Part shown: piece by piece, positions 55,260-64,000 of the stretch
How positions within the stretch are numbered: position 1 is the first letter of the stretch
Layout: every line of letters starts with the position of its first letter
DNA from: Actinomyces viscosus
GTDB taxonomy: Bacteria; Actinomycetota; Actinomycetes; Actinomycetales; Actinomycetaceae
DNA: 64,000 nucleotides
Assembly (NCBI RefSeq): GCF_900637975.1
Contig: NZ_LR134477.1
Span: 868,001-932,000, forward strand
Reading direction: 5' to 3'
Translations under genes and position numbers: made by a program
The notes under the pieces: model-generated
What the model saw: the letters and a program-made list of their open reading frames with translations, nothing else
Told to the model about the DNA's origin: nothing
Database searches by the model: none

Positions 55260-55291
55260 GAGGCTGGAACCGTGATCACGGTTCCAGCCTC
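55260..55291. terminator. Perfect 32-bp palindrome downstream of the FHA operon
   Basis: 55260-55291 reads identically on both strands (GAGGCTGG at the left arm, CCAGCCTC at the right, GTGATCAC at the centre). Just outside, GTTCG and CGAAC extend the pairing with a 2-nt bulge. It sits 36 nt after the stop of the MerR gene at 55328 and before the aldo/keto reductase start. Most likely a terminator, though no T tract follows; a dimeric protein site is possible. Confidence 0.6.
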
Positions 55292-55327
55292 GGCGAACAG
55301 CACGCTTTCTGGCGCGCCTGGCAGAGT

Positions 55328-55906
55328 TCAGATGGCCTGCTGCCGCTTGGCGGCGCGGCGCTTGGCCAGCTCATCCTCCACAAGCGGTGTCCCGAGCGCC
55401 TGGGCATGATCGACGGGTAGGTCCGCCAGGGCCCCCTCGACCTCATGCCAGACCCTTCCCACCGCGATACCGAAGACGCCCTGGCCTCCGGCGACGAGGT
55501 CGACGACCTCGTCTGCGGAGGTGCACTCGTAGACCGAGGCGCCGTCGCTCATGAGGGTGATGGAGGCCAGGTCCTCCACTCCACGTGAGTGCAGGGCGCT
55601 GACGGCCGTACGGATCTGCTGCAGGGAGACGCCGGTGTCCAGGAGCCGCTTGACGACCTTGAGAACCAGGATGTCGCGGAAGGAGTAAAGGCGCTGGGAG
55701 CCCGACCCCTTGGCGCTGCGGATCGACGGCTCGACCAGGCCGGTGCGGGCCCAGTAGTCGAGCTGACGGTAGGTGATTCCGGCGGCTCGGCACGCGACTG
55801 GGCCCCGGTAGCCCGAGTCGGCATCGAGCTGAGGAAGGGGGTCACCGAACAGCATGCCCTGAGTACGCTGAGGCCTTGCTACCGCACTGGCTTCATTCAT
55901 GCTCAC
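55328..55906 (-). CDS. MerR-family regulator (Rv1830-like)
   Basis: 192 aa from the GTG at 55906, chosen because AGGAG lies six bases upstream; an ATG at 55900 is close behind, and the longer frame to 56008 has no such site. The MerR helix-turn-helix is GITYRQLDYWARTGLVEPSIRSAKGSGSQRLYSFRDILVLKVV, followed by a dimerisation helix (LLDTGVSLQQIRTAVSAL). No metal-binding Cys pattern is seen. It is the last gene of the FHA-FtsR-nuclease-MerR cluster conserved in actinobacteria. Target genes are unknown. Confidence 0.9.
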   Translation of the reverse strand: MSMNEASAVARPQRTQGMLFGDPLPQLDADSGYRGPVACRAAGITYRQLDYWARTGLVEPSIRSAKGSGSQRLYSFRDILVLKVVKRLLDTGVSLQQIRTAVSALHSRGVEDLASITLMSDGASVYECTSADEVVDLVAGGQGVFGIAVGRVWHEVEGALADLPVDHAQALGTPLVEDELAKRRAAKRQQAI

Positions 55907-56172
55907 AAGCTGCTCCTGTCGCCGGAAGAAGACGCGCCTGAGACCGACGCGGCGGCTCGCTTCGTGCGGCCACGACTCCACGATAGGGCCAGTCGGGGCG
56001 ATGCTCAACGAAGGGCACGCCTCGTATCGATGTGCCGTCAGACATGAATCTCTAGGTCAGGTCGAGCATCCTGCTCGGAGAGCCGACAATTCCCTGCGAT
56101 AGTGCTATTTCAGCGGCTCAGCACAATCGACGGAAAGTGTTATAGATCACAACTCTAGTCACACGAGTCACA

Positions 56173-56655
56173 TCAGTCCCGCGTGTCGTCGGTGAGGTCA
56201 GTGGTCTCGGACAGCATTCGCCGCCACTGCGCGAGTCTTTCGGCTCCCTGGTCATCGCTGAGATCGACGGCCCTCAGACGCGTGAGCGAGCTGCTGGCAT
56301 GTACTGGGAACTGGTGGTAACCGCTCAGGAGGAGTCCCTCACCCGGAGTACAGGGAACCGTCATCACCTTGTCCTCATGCGCGGGCGCCTCGACAACGAG
56401 CCTCGCGACGATACGGGCGTCATCGTCGACATCGAGCTCGGTGCACCCGATGCGCCCACCCAGGGCCTCGACGACGTCATCGAGGAGCCTGGGCCAGGTG
56501 GGTGACCGGTACGAGCCGTGAGCGTGCAGTACCAGCCCTTCGTGCGGCGTCACCGGAATCGCCAGCATCGCCGGTCCACCGTCCTCCACGAGGACAGCGA
56601 CCAGGCCGTCATCAGGATTGGTGGACCTGACGCCCACCAACTGCATCAATGGCAC
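56173..56655 (-). CDS. Bifunctional nuclease family protein (DUF151)
   Basis: 160-aa protein of the BFN/DUF151 family, whose plant member has DNase and RNase activity; the bacterial role is unclear. It begins MPLMQLVGVRSTN and shows the conserved segments LAIPVTPHEGLVLHAHGSYRSPTWPRLLDDVVEALGG and DDDARIVARLVVEA. The charged C-terminus holds ERLAQWRRMLSETTDL. It sits between two MerR-type regulators in the conserved GarA/FtsR cluster. The 266-nt gap to the next gene contains an AT-rich patch (around 56095-56160) without a clear feature. Confidence 0.88.
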   Translation of the reverse strand: MPLMQLVGVRSTNPDDGLVAVLVEDGGPAMLAIPVTPHEGLVLHAHGSYRSPTWPRLLDDVVEALGGRIGCTELDVDDDARIVARLVVEAPAHEDKVMTVPCTPGEGLLLSGYHQFPVHASSSLTRLRAVDLSDDQGAERLAQWRRMLSETTDLTDDTRD

Positions 56656-56775
56656 ACCTCAACCCTAAGGGGCCGCGCTCACCCCTGTCCCGGGAACACG
56701 CATGCGACGCGTGCTGACTTTCGTCGACATCAGGCCCCTGAGCGAGCACCCGCCTGGTGCCCTGCAAGCACGTCG

Positions 56776-57540
56776 TCACCCCAGTGCGTCGACGGATCGG
56801 CGCAGCAGGATCGTGTGCAGGTCCGCGACCAGCTCGGCCAGCTCCCGCGCCGTTTCCTCACCGGCACTGCGGGAGCGGGACCGGCGCGGAGCCACCGCCT
56901 GGTCAATGGTGTCCGCCTCGCGCTCGGCCGAGGCGCGCACCGCACGCAGGTTGCGCAGAGGCACGCCCTTGCGGGTGATCTCCAGGGCCAGGCGCACGGT
57001 TCTCAGGTTCTGCTGGCTGTAGCGGCCCCGGACGTCGGGACTGATGAGACCGACGGCGACGAGCTCCTCGATCTGCGACTCACTGGCGCCGGAGTGGGCC
57101 AGGAGCGCCTCCAGGTCCATGGGTCCGTCGTCGACGATCTGACCGTCACGGGCCACGACCCGGGCGACGGGCTGAGGCGCGGGAGCCCCGGCGTCAGCGT
57201 CCAGGCGCGCCAGGCGGTCACGAATGACGTGCAGGGGAAGGTACTCGTCTCGCTGAACCGCCAAGGCGTAACGCAGACGCTCCAGGTCGGCCTGCGAGTA
57301 GCGTCGGTAGCCGTTCCCGACACGGTGGGGACTGATGAGCCCCTCCCCCTCGAGATAGCGGACCTTGGAGATCGACAGGGCGGGGAACTCCACCTTGAGG
57401 AGATCCACCACCTGCCCGATCTTCATCGCCGGCTCTCGGGAGATGCCGCGGGGCCAGCTGCCGCCGACCGAGTGCTCGGACGCCTCGAGCAAGGACGAGG
57501 GGGCAGCTCGCTTCTTGCTTCGTGCGGTTGCGGCACTCAC
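56776..57540 (-). CDS. ftsR: MerR-family regulator FtsR (Rv1828-like)
   Basis: 254 aa with a basic, Ser/Lys/Arg-rich N-terminal extension, then the MerR DNA-binding domain MKIGQVVDLLKVEFPALSISKVRYLEGEGLISPHRVGNGYRRYS (about residues 39-82) and an effector region with a second MerR-like helix cluster (EELVAVGLISPDVRGRYSQQNL). This matches FtsR, known to activate ftsZ expression in corynebacteria. GTG at 57540 overlaps the FHA gene stop (GTGA). The linkage with the FHA gene is strongly conserved in actinobacteria. Confidence 0.9.
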   Translation of the reverse strand: MSAATARSKKRAAPSSLLEASEHSVGGSWPRGISREPAMKIGQVVDLLKVEFPALSISKVRYLEGEGLISPHRVGNGYRRYSQADLERLRYALAVQRDEYLPLHVIRDRLARLDADAGAPAPQPVARVVARDGQIVDDGPMDLEALLAHSGASESQIEELVAVGLISPDVRGRYSQQNLRTVRLALEITRKGVPLRNLRAVRASAEREADTIDQAVAPRRSRSRSAGEETARELAELVADLHTILLRRSVDALG

Positions 57541-57989
57541 CGAGACGCGGCTCCGCCCTGGGGGCCGGGGTGGTAGGTCATCCGGTACTTGCCGATCTGG
57601 ACCTCGTCGCCGGAACGGAGAGCCACCTGCTCCACGCGGGTGCGGTTGACGTAGGTGCCGTTGAGGGAACCAGAGTCGCGGACCCCGTACCCGCCGTCGG
57701 GCAGAGAGGAGAAGACCGCGTGCTTCCTGGAGACGGTGACGTCGTCGAGGAAGATGTCGGCGCGCGGGTGGCGTCCCACGGTCGTCTCCTCAGCATCCAG
57801 CAGGAAGCGCGCGCCGGTGGTCGGCCCGTGGTGGACGAGGAGAAGCGCCGTTCCCGACGGCAGAGCAGCGATCGCGGCAGCGTCCTGCTGACTCAGCCCC
57901 ACCACCGGGGAGTCGACTGAGTTGACGACATCGGCAACTCCGAAGGTCTGGGTGGAGGAGGGATCCTGCTCGATCGGACTGCTCGACAT
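57537..57989 (-). CDS. garA: FHA-domain protein, GarA/OdhI-like
   Basis: 150-aa regulator that, in relatives, inhibits 2-oxoglutarate dehydrogenase and glutamate enzymes in its unphosphorylated form. The FHA domain holds TVGRHPRADIF (70-80) and SRKH (87-90), the phosphothreonine-binding residues, then GSLNGTYVN. The N-terminal tail should carry the Ser/Thr-kinase target; the usual ETTS motif is not present, and Thr13/Thr15 in SSTQTFGV is the nearest candidate. It heads the operon with ftsR, the BFN-type nuclease and a second MerR gene. Confidence 0.92.
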   Translation of the reverse strand: MSSSPIEQDPSSTQTFGVADVVNSVDSPVVGLSQQDAAAIAALPSGTALLLVHHGPTTGARFLLDAEETTVGRHPRADIFLDDVTVSRKHAVFSSLPDGGYGVRDSGSLNGTYVNRTRVEQVALRSGDEVQIGKYRMTYHPGPQGGAASR

Positions 57990-58244
57990 TATTCCTGCCC
58001 CTCGGTTCGTTGCGGCGCCCGGTGCGCCGCCTCAAGCACCACCATACCGTTCGTTGCACCGCCGTCGAGTCAACATCGCGATGTGGCTTCATGCGAATGG
58101 CGAGGAGCCTACCCGTTGTCCGCCCTCAGCCAACTCCTCGGAGTGACCGGGAGCACCGATTGCACGTCTCGGATGGGTCACAGCATCCACTGATGTTGGT
58201 CAGCCTAGGACGAAGGTCTCACTAGGGGTGAGCGATCCCGCCCC

Positions 58245-60701
58245 TCACACGGGGACCGGGGCGACACGACGAGCGGCCAGAGAACGGCGCAGGTCGTCGA
58301 GGCTCTTGAGGAGGAGCCGGCTGAAGACCTCCTCCTTGAGCTCTCTGCGGGGCATCGAGCTGGAAGCCCTCAGGTGGTGGGTGATGCCGCTGGCCGTCGG
58401 GTCCGCCTTCTGCTGCGCGTCGAGCTCGTCGGAACCGACGGCGTCCAGACGCGCCAGGGCGGTCAGCGCCCGCCACCGCAGGTCGGCGTCCAGCTCCAGG
58501 CCGGGAAGGCCACCGCTCAGCATCTCGCGGACGCGGGCAACCGCCTGGGTCTGCTGCTCCTCATCGAGCAGCGCCGCCTGCCCCGCGGCCTCCAGCCAGG
58601 CGCGGGCTCGTACGAGCTGCGTGTCCGATCCCGGCGCAGCGGCGCGAAGCCTGCCCCAGCCGCCATGCTCGCGAGTGGGGTCCGATCCCTCAAAGAGCCT
58701 GTTCGAGTCGTCTGCGAGGAGCCCCTCCAGGAGCGTACGACGCGTACGTGGGTCGGTGTACCGGCAGGCGGCTCGCAGCGCCTGGCTCAGCAGCGTGGCC
58801 AGGGTGCCCGGCTCGGTGTCGTCGTCGGCGTGGGCGAGGACGGCCCCCACGAACAGTGGTGCACCTATGATCGCGTCGCGCAGAAGGTTGTGCAGCATCG
58901 ACCAGGCCAGGGACCGGGCCATGGGATCACGAACGGATCCGAGGGAGGTGGCCAGGCGGGACAGGGATGCGTCATCGGGCCGCACGACGGCGTAGGTGAG
59001 GTCCTCATCGTTGACCAGGATGACGTCGGGAGCGGGCAGGCCCACCGCCTCGACGATCTCGAGCCGCTCGGTCTCCAGGGTCACCGGCAGCCGGTGGGTG
59101 CGCACCAGCGCGCCGTCCTCGTCGAAGGAGTACAGCCCGACCACGAGCGTGTGCGGACGCAGAACCGGCTCTCCTGTGGCCAGGTCGGTCCCCTCCTGGC
59201 GGAGGGTCAGTGAGGCGATCCGCCCTTCCTTAACGACGAGCTCGTCGGTGATGACGGAGGGCCCCGCAGTGTGGAGCCAGGCTCGGGCCCATTGCTGCAT
59301 GTCGCGGCCTGAGACCTGCGAGAGCACCTGCAGGAAGTCGTCCAGGGTGGCGTTGCCGTAGGCGCTGCGCTCGAAAAGAAGCCCGGAGGCCTCCAGGAAC
59401 GCTTCCTGGCCGACGTGGGCGACAAGCTGCTTGAGAACGGCGGCGCCCTTGGCGTAGGTGATGCCGTCGAAGGCCTGGCGGGCGGCCTCGACGTCGTCGA
59501 CCCGCGCCACGATGGGGTGGGTGGTCGCCGCACGGGAGTCCTCCAGGTAGGCCCAGGCCTTGCGGGTGGAGGCGAAGCCCACCCACGCCTCGGAGAAGCC
59601 CGCGGCCTCGGCCTCCGCCCAGGTGCCCTGGTGGTCGGCGAAGGACTCCTTGAGCCAGGTGTCCTCCCACCAGGTGGGGGTGACGAGGTCGCCGAACCAC
59701 ATGTGGCACATCTCGTGGAGGATCGTGTTGGCTCGCCCGGCCCTCTGGGAGCGGGTGACCGGGCCGCGAAAGAGGTAGAGCTCCTCGTTGAAGGTGACGC
59801 AGCCGGGGTTCTCCATGGCGCCGAGGTTGTACTCGGGGACGAGCACGCTGTCGTAGGAGTCCCAGGGGAAGCCGTAGCTGTAGGCCCGGTCGTAGAGGTC
59901 CAGTCCCGCACGGGTGACCTCGAGGAGCTCGGCGGCGTCGAGGTGGTCTGCCAGGCTGGCCCGGCACGACCAGGACAGGGGGATCGTCAGGTTCTGACGG
60001 CTCGGGGAGCTCCACTGGCCGGTCACCCGGTGCCAGGGGCCGGCTGCCAGAGCGGTGAGGTAGCTGGGCAGAGGCTCTGAGGGGGCGAAGGTGGTCACCT
60101 CGGGGCGAGGGCCTGTACCACTGGCGTCGGCGCCGGCCGCGCCCTCGGTGTCCGAGCCGTCGCCTGTGACCGGACGGGTGTTGGACATGACCGTCCAGCC
60201 GCGCGGGTGGGTGACCTCCAGCGAGAACCGGGTCTTGAGGTCCGGCTGCTCCATGACCGGCCAGGCCCGGCGCGCGTCGGAGGGCTCGAAGTGGGTGTAG
60301 AGATAGGTGGCGCCGTCAACCGGGTCGCGGAAGCGGTGCAGCCCCTGACCCGAGTTGGAGTACAGGCCGCGCGCCTGGATCTCCACCACGTGGTCGCCCG
60401 GCTGCATGAGGGGAAGGGCGATACGGGCTCCGTCCCAGACCACCGCGACCCGCTGCCCGTCGAGGCCGAGCGAGTCGACCGCCTGCCCCACGAAGTCCAC
60501 CCAGAGCCCTTCGGCCCGCTGCGTGATGCGCAGCCGCATCCGGCAGCGGACGTGGAAGGAGGTCTCCTGGGGACTGGTGGCCGTGGTGACGTCGATCGCC
60601 ACGTGGCTGGAGGTCACCTGGCACACCGAGGCTCGCCAGGCGGCCTCCTGGTGACGCAGGTTCGTGGGGCTGTCCGAGCGTGCGGGCGCGGTGGTTGCCA
60701 T
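58245..60701 (-). CDS. pepN: Aminopeptidase N (M1 family)
   Basis: Zn-dependent aminopeptidase that removes N-terminal residues from peptides, cytoplasmic, 818 aa. GAMEN (294-298) binds the substrate N-terminus, and the Zn site is HEMCH (329-333) with Glu352 (HExxH-18-E). A low-complexity insert (about residues 175-195, rich in Gly/Ala/Ser/Asp) lies in the N-terminal beta domain. The C-terminal half is the helical ERAP1-like domain of actinobacterial PepN. It follows gnd by 58 nt in the opposite order of transcription (gnd lies downstream on the same strand reading), so both are minus-strand genes but probably separate units. Confidence 0.95.
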   Translation of the reverse strand: MATTAPARSDSPTNLRHQEAAWRASVCQVTSSHVAIDVTTATSPQETSFHVRCRMRLRITQRAEGLWVDFVGQAVDSLGLDGQRVAVVWDGARIALPLMQPGDHVVEIQARGLYSNSGQGLHRFRDPVDGATYLYTHFEPSDARRAWPVMEQPDLKTRFSLEVTHPRGWTVMSNTRPVTGDGSDTEGAAGADASGTGPRPEVTTFAPSEPLPSYLTALAAGPWHRVTGQWSSPSRQNLTIPLSWSCRASLADHLDAAELLEVTRAGLDLYDRAYSYGFPWDSYDSVLVPEYNLGAMENPGCVTFNEELYLFRGPVTRSQRAGRANTILHEMCHMWFGDLVTPTWWEDTWLKESFADHQGTWAEAEAAGFSEAWVGFASTRKAWAYLEDSRAATTHPIVARVDDVEAARQAFDGITYAKGAAVLKQLVAHVGQEAFLEASGLLFERSAYGNATLDDFLQVLSQVSGRDMQQWARAWLHTAGPSVITDELVVKEGRIASLTLRQEGTDLATGEPVLRPHTLVVGLYSFDEDGALVRTHRLPVTLETERLEIVEAVGLPAPDVILVNDEDLTYAVVRPDDASLSRLATSLGSVRDPMARSLAWSMLHNLLRDAIIGAPLFVGAVLAHADDDTEPGTLATLLSQALRAACRYTDPRTRRTLLEGLLADDSNRLFEGSDPTREHGGWGRLRAAAPGSDTQLVRARAWLEAAGQAALLDEEQQTQAVARVREMLSGGLPGLELDADLRWRALTALARLDAVGSDELDAQQKADPTASGITHHLRASSSMPRRELKEEVFSRLLLKSLDDLRRSLAARRVAPVPV

Positions 60702-60759
60702 GAGCGGGAATCCAGTGGCAGGCGGTCCGCACGAGTGCAGCCGACTGCCCGGTCGAGAC

Positions 60760-62235
60760 TCAGCTCCACTTCTCCTCGGTGCGCTCGGGCGTGGCCCACA
60801 GCGTGTGGTAGACGCCCTCGACGTCGTCGGTGCGGTGGTAGGTGTGGGAGCCGAAGAAGTCGCGCTGCCCCTGGATGAGAGCGGCCGGCAGGCGCGGGGA
60901 GCGCAGCTGGTCGACGTAGGCGAGCGAGGACGCGAAGGCCGGGGCCGGTACGCCGGTGGTGGCGGAGGTGGCGACCACCTGGCGCCAGGCGGGCAGCACC
61001 TTGGCCAGGGAGGAGGCGAAGACCGGCGCCGTCAGGAGGCTGGCCAGGTTCGGGTCCTCGTCGTAGGCACGAGTGATGTCGTCCAGGAAGCGGGCCCGGA
61101 TGATGCAGCCGCCTCGCCAGATACGGGCCATGGCTCCCAGGTCGATGTTCCAGCCGAACTGCCTCGAGGCGGTGGCGATCTCGTCGAATCCCTGGGCGTA
61201 GGCTGCGATCTTGGATCCGTAGAGGGCCTGCCTGACGGCGTCGACGAAGGCACGTCGCTCCTCGGGGCCGGCCAGGGTCGGGGCCGAGGTGCCCGGAGCG
61301 ATGTCGGCGGCCTGGACGGCAGCCCGGGCCGCGCTGGCCGAGGAGACAGCGCGGGCGAAGGTGGCCTCGGCGATGGCCGGAACAGCCACCCCCAGCTCGA
61401 GGGCGGTCTGAGTGGTCCATACCCCGGTGCCCTTCTGACCGGCGGCATCGACGATGACGTCGACGAAGGGGGCTCCGGTGGCGGCATCAGTGTGGGAGAG
61501 GACCTCGGTGGTGATGTCGATGAGGTAGGAGTTCAGCTCGGAGTCCTTCCAGGAGCGGAAGACCTCGGCGATCTCGGGGACGGTGAACCCGCCGACGTGG
61601 CGCAGCAGGTCGTAGGCCTCGGCGATGAGCTGCATGTCGGCGTACTCGATGCCGTTGTGGACCATCTTGACGAAGTGGCCCGCGCCGTCGGGGCCCACGT
61701 GGGTGCAGCAGGGGACGCCGTCGACATGGGCGGAGATGGACTCCAGCATCGGCCCGAGACGCTTGTAGGACTCGTCCGTGCCGCCGGGCATGATCGAGGG
61801 ACCGTTGAGGGCTCCCTCCTCACCGCCGGAGACGCCCATCCCCACGAAGTGCAGTCCGCGCTCGCGCAGCGACTCCTCGCGGCGGCGGGTGTCGGTGTAG
61901 AGCGTGTTGCCGGCGTCGACGATGATGTCGCCGGGCTCCATGAGGGCTGCGAGCTCGTCAATGACCGCCTCGGTGGCGGCCCCGGCCTGGACCATGATGA
62001 TGGCCACGCGGGGGGTGCGCAGGGAGGCCACGAAGTCCTTCAGGTCGGCCGCGGGCACGAAGTCGCCCTCGGAGCCGTAGCGCTCAATGAGCCGTTCGGT
62101 GCGGGCGAACGTCCGGTTGAAGACGGCGACCGCGTATCCGTGACGAGCCAGGTTGCGGGCCAGGTTGGCTCCCATGACCCCCAGCCCGAAGACACCGAGG
62201 TCGGCTGTGGCTGGTTCGGGGGTGAAGCTGCTCAT
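60760..62235 (-). CDS. gnd: 6-phosphogluconate dehydrogenase (decarboxylating)
   Basis: Oxidises 6-phosphogluconate to ribulose 5-phosphate and CO2, making NADPH. 491 aa from the ATG at 62235, with AAAGGA upstream; a 68-codon extension in frame looks non-coding. Nucleotide-binding loop GLGVMGANLARNLARHGY, VDAGNTLYTDT, GMGVSGGEEGALNGPSIMPGG and catalytic HFVKMVHNGIEYADMQ are all present. The C-terminal GSHTYHR motif completes the substrate site. It is divergent from zwf across 448 nt, linking both NADPH-producing pentose phosphate steps. Confidence 0.97.
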   Translation of the reverse strand: MSSFTPEPATADLGVFGLGVMGANLARNLARHGYAVAVFNRTFARTERLIERYGSEGDFVPAADLKDFVASLRTPRVAIIMVQAGAATEAVIDELAALMEPGDIIVDAGNTLYTDTRRREESLRERGLHFVGMGVSGGEEGALNGPSIMPGGTDESYKRLGPMLESISAHVDGVPCCTHVGPDGAGHFVKMVHNGIEYADMQLIAEAYDLLRHVGGFTVPEIAEVFRSWKDSELNSYLIDITTEVLSHTDAATGAPFVDVIVDAAGQKGTGVWTTQTALELGVAVPAIAEATFARAVSSASAARAAVQAADIAPGTSAPTLAGPEERRAFVDAVRQALYGSKIAAYAQGFDEIATASRQFGWNIDLGAMARIWRGGCIIRARFLDDITRAYDEDPNLASLLTAPVFASSLAKVLPAWRQVVATSATTGVPAPAFASSLAYVDQLRSPRLPAALIQGQRDFFGSHTYHRTDDVEGVYHTLWATPERTEEKWS

Positions 62236-62683
62236 GGAGGTCCTTTCCTGTGCGACAGGCCTGTGACAGCCCTGCGATTCCAAGAGGTGGTGCCGGACGA
62301 TACTGGTTGCGGTCCGCGAGGCGAGGACGGTGTGAGGATGGCGCGTTGGCGCCCCGGGTCCAGGTGCCGACGAGCACCAACCTGCACCTGCCCGCTGCGC
62401 CTCGCTGACTCTGCTGACCCTACCGCGTCCAGACCTCACTCACGAAGACCATGCGGGGTTCGGCTACTCCCCCGACATGGTGCGAAGACTCACGGTGGGC
62501 CTGTCCCTCCCAGGCGAGTCACCCACAGGCGCGTTACAGTGGCATTCGGCCCGCACGGCCCCTCGGCCTCCTGTGGCAGCCCCGACCAGGCCTCAGCAAC
62601 AGACCTCAACAGACCGCCGCAGCCTGCCGAAAGTCTGCTGACGCAGTCTGATCCACCGTTTGTCGAATCTCAGAAAGGCTGAC
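62236..62683. promoter_or_regulatory. Divergent gnd/zwf intergenic region
   Basis: 448 nt between divergent pentose phosphate genes. Frames crossing it are codon-poor and are not believed. It should carry promoters for both genes; GTTACAGT near 62533 is a weak -10-like stretch toward zwf. No strong palindrome, riboswitch or small-gene signal was found. Confidence 0.4.
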
Positions 62684-64000
62684 GTGTCCAGCTCCGACTC
62701 TGCGACCTCGCTACCGCTGTCGCGGCCCGCGCGAGCAGCCAACCCGCTTCTCGACGCCCGTGATCTTCGTCTGCCGCGCATCGCCGACCCCTGCGTGCTG
62801 GTGATGTTCGGTATCACCGGCGACCTCGCGCGACACAAGCTCCTGCCCGCCATCTACGACCTGGCCAACCGCGGCCTGCTCTCCCCCAGCTTCTCGCTGG
62901 TGGGGGTCGGTCGACGCTCCTGGTCCGACGATGACCTGCGCGAGTACGTGGAGAAGGCCGCTCGCGCCGGTGCCCGCACCCCGTGGCGCCCTGCGATATG
63001 GGAGCAGCTGGCCGCGGGGATGCGTTTCGTGGAGTTCAGCTCCTTCGAGGACGATGCCGCCTACGAGCAGCTCACCCGCGTTGTCGACGACCTCGACGCC
63101 ACCCGGGGCACCCGCGGAAACCGTGCCTTCTACCTGTCGATCCCTCCGGGCTGGTTCCCGGCCGTGACCGAGCGGATCGCCCGCTCCGGACTCGTGGAGG
63201 AGTCCGCCGATGCCTGGCGGCGCGTCGTCATCGAGAAGCCCTTCGGGCACGACCGCACCAGCGCCCGTGAGCTCGATGCCCTCGTGAGTCGGATCGTGCG
63301 CCCCGACGACGTCTTCAGGGTCGACCACTACCTGGGCAAGGAGACGGTGCAGAACATCCTGGCGCTGAGGTTCGCCAACACGATGTTCGAGCCGTTGTGG
63401 AACCAGCGCTACGTGGACCACGTCCAGATCACGATGGCCGAGGACATCGGTATCGGCACCCGGGCCGGCTACTACGACACCATCGGCTCGGCGCGCGACG
63501 TCATCCAGAACCATCTGCTCCAGCTCCTGGCACTGACCGCGATGGAGGAGCCCACCAGCATGGACGCGGCTGCGATACGCCTGGAGAAGGAGAAGGTCCT
63601 CGACTGCGTGCGCCTGGAACGTGACGGGGTGCTGGACCTGGACCTCACCACGGCCCGGGGCCGTTACGAGGCGGGCTTCCAGGGAGGGCTGCCCGTGCGG
63701 GGATACCTGGAGGAGGACGGTGTCGCCCCTGACTCCATCACCGAGACCTTCGCCGCCCTGCGCCTGGAGATCGCCAACCGCCGCTGGGCCGGGGTCCCGT
63801 TCTACCTGCGTGCCGGCAAGCGTCTGACCCGCCGGGTGACCGAGGTGGCGATCGTCTTCAAGAAGCCCCCGTTCCTGCCCTTCGAGTCGGCAGCCACCAC
63901 TGCCGTGGGAGCCAACACGATCGTGCTGCGGATCCAGCCCGACGAGGGCATCACGCTGCGGCTGGCGTCCAAGGTGCCCGGCACCCAGATGGAGCTGCGC
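62684..64000 (+). CDS. zwf: Glucose-6-phosphate 1-dehydrogenase (3' end outside window)
   Basis: First enzyme of the pentose phosphate pathway, oxidising glucose 6-phosphate to 6-phosphogluconolactone with NADP+. 439 codons are visible and the frame is open at the window end; the full protein is usually about 500 aa. GTG at 62684 follows GAAAGG. An N-terminal extension of about 35 residues precedes the coenzyme loop FGITGDLARHKLLPAIYDL. The active site is DHYLGKE (Asp214, His215, Lys219), with EKPFGHD just before. It is divergent from gnd. Confidence 0.97.
   Translation, partial: MSSSDSATSLPLSRPARAANPLLDARDLRLPRIADPCVLVMFGITGDLARHKLLPAIYDLANRGLLSPSFSLVGVGRRSWSDDDLREYVEKAARAGARTPWRPAIWEQLAAGMRFVEFSSFEDDAAYEQLTRVVDDLDATRGTRGNRAFYLSIPPGWFPAVTERIARSGLVEESADAWRRVVIEKPFGHDRTSARELDALVSRIVRPDDVFRVDHYLGKETVQNILALRFANTMFEPLWNQRYVDHVQITMAEDIGIGTRAGYYDTIGSARDVIQNHLLQLLALTAMEEPTSMDAAAIRLEKEKVLDCVRLERDGVLDLDLTTARGRYEAGFQGGLPVRGYLEEDGVAPDSITETFAALRLEIANRRWAGVPFYLRAGKRLTRRVTEVAIVFKKPPFLPFESAATTAVGANTIVLRIQPDEGITLRLASKVPGTQMELR

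Noticed and set aside
60664..62682. 672-codon plus-strand frame antisense to gnd
   Set aside because: Gly/Val/Asp/Glu-rich shadow of gnd; gnd has intact catalytic motifs and a good start on the other strand.

Overview
The window comes from a high-GC actinobacterium, most likely Actinomyces or a close relative (Actinomycetaceae). Supporting signs are a multifunctional type I fatty acid synthase followed by its own holo-ACP synthase, RbpA, a GarA/OdhI-like FHA protein, a PafBC-TatAC-HelY block, separate Lnt and Ppm1 genes, and a PTS sucrose system. This is inference from gene content and base composition; no similarity search was run. I see no tRNA, rRNA, CRISPR array, insertion sequence or prophage. 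The DNA looks chromosomal, densely coded and mostly syntenic core, with accessory ABC transporter modules inserted.

Layout. 1-7313: 3' part of FAS-I, a strong terminator, acpS. 7410-10995: proline/Na+ symporter, then a glycerate kinase reading without a stop into an MBL-fold hydrolase. 10996-13492: an FMN riboswitch controlling an ABC permease and a lipoprotein binding protein, probably a RibXY-type riboflavin importer. 13533-14703: hisG and hisE. 14864-19582: BcrA-type ABC exporter with its two-component system. 19575-25192: DUF3866 protein, pafBC, tatAC, lipid kinase. 25215-29202: HelY helicase and a DUF808 membrane protein. 29207-33044: a sensor-less histidine kinase and response regulator, divergent from a MacB/FtsX-type ABC transporter. 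33128-37536: lnt, ppm1, rbpA, pfkA. 37557-39555: two unrecognised membrane proteins. 39607-43307: GNAT-kinase fusion and a UvrA-like ATPase. 43331-45695: an ABC exporter whose permease is broken by an exact 74-bp tandem duplication, then an SGNH hydrolase. 45805-50735: sucrose locus (LacI-type regulator, PTS EIIBCA, GH32 hydrolase). 50824-55178: PiT phosphate transporter with a small membrane partner, Hsp70-like protein, aldo/keto reductase. 55328-57989: FHA/FtsR/bifunctional nuclease/MerR operon. 58245-64000: aminopeptidase N, gnd, and divergent zwf (cut by the window end).

How the genes work together. Sucrose uptake and cleavage, pfkA, gnd and zwf cover central sugar catabolism. FAS-I needs AcpS to become active. 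Lnt and Ppm1 serve lipoprotein and glycoconjugate maturation at the membrane. Three different ABC exporter modules, two with adjacent two-component systems, plus the UvrA-like ATPase operon, suggest repeated exposure to antimicrobial peptides or toxic small molecules.

The most interesting points are: the FMN-riboswitch operon, whose downstream leader repeats the 5' P1 strand next to a hairpin over the ribosome-binding site; the 74-bp duplication that inactivates, or could phase-switch, an ABC permease; the GNAT/P-loop kinase fusion translationally coupled to a UvrA-like ATPase; the stop-less glycerate kinase/hydrolase ORF; and unusual substrate-selecting residues in phosphofructokinase.
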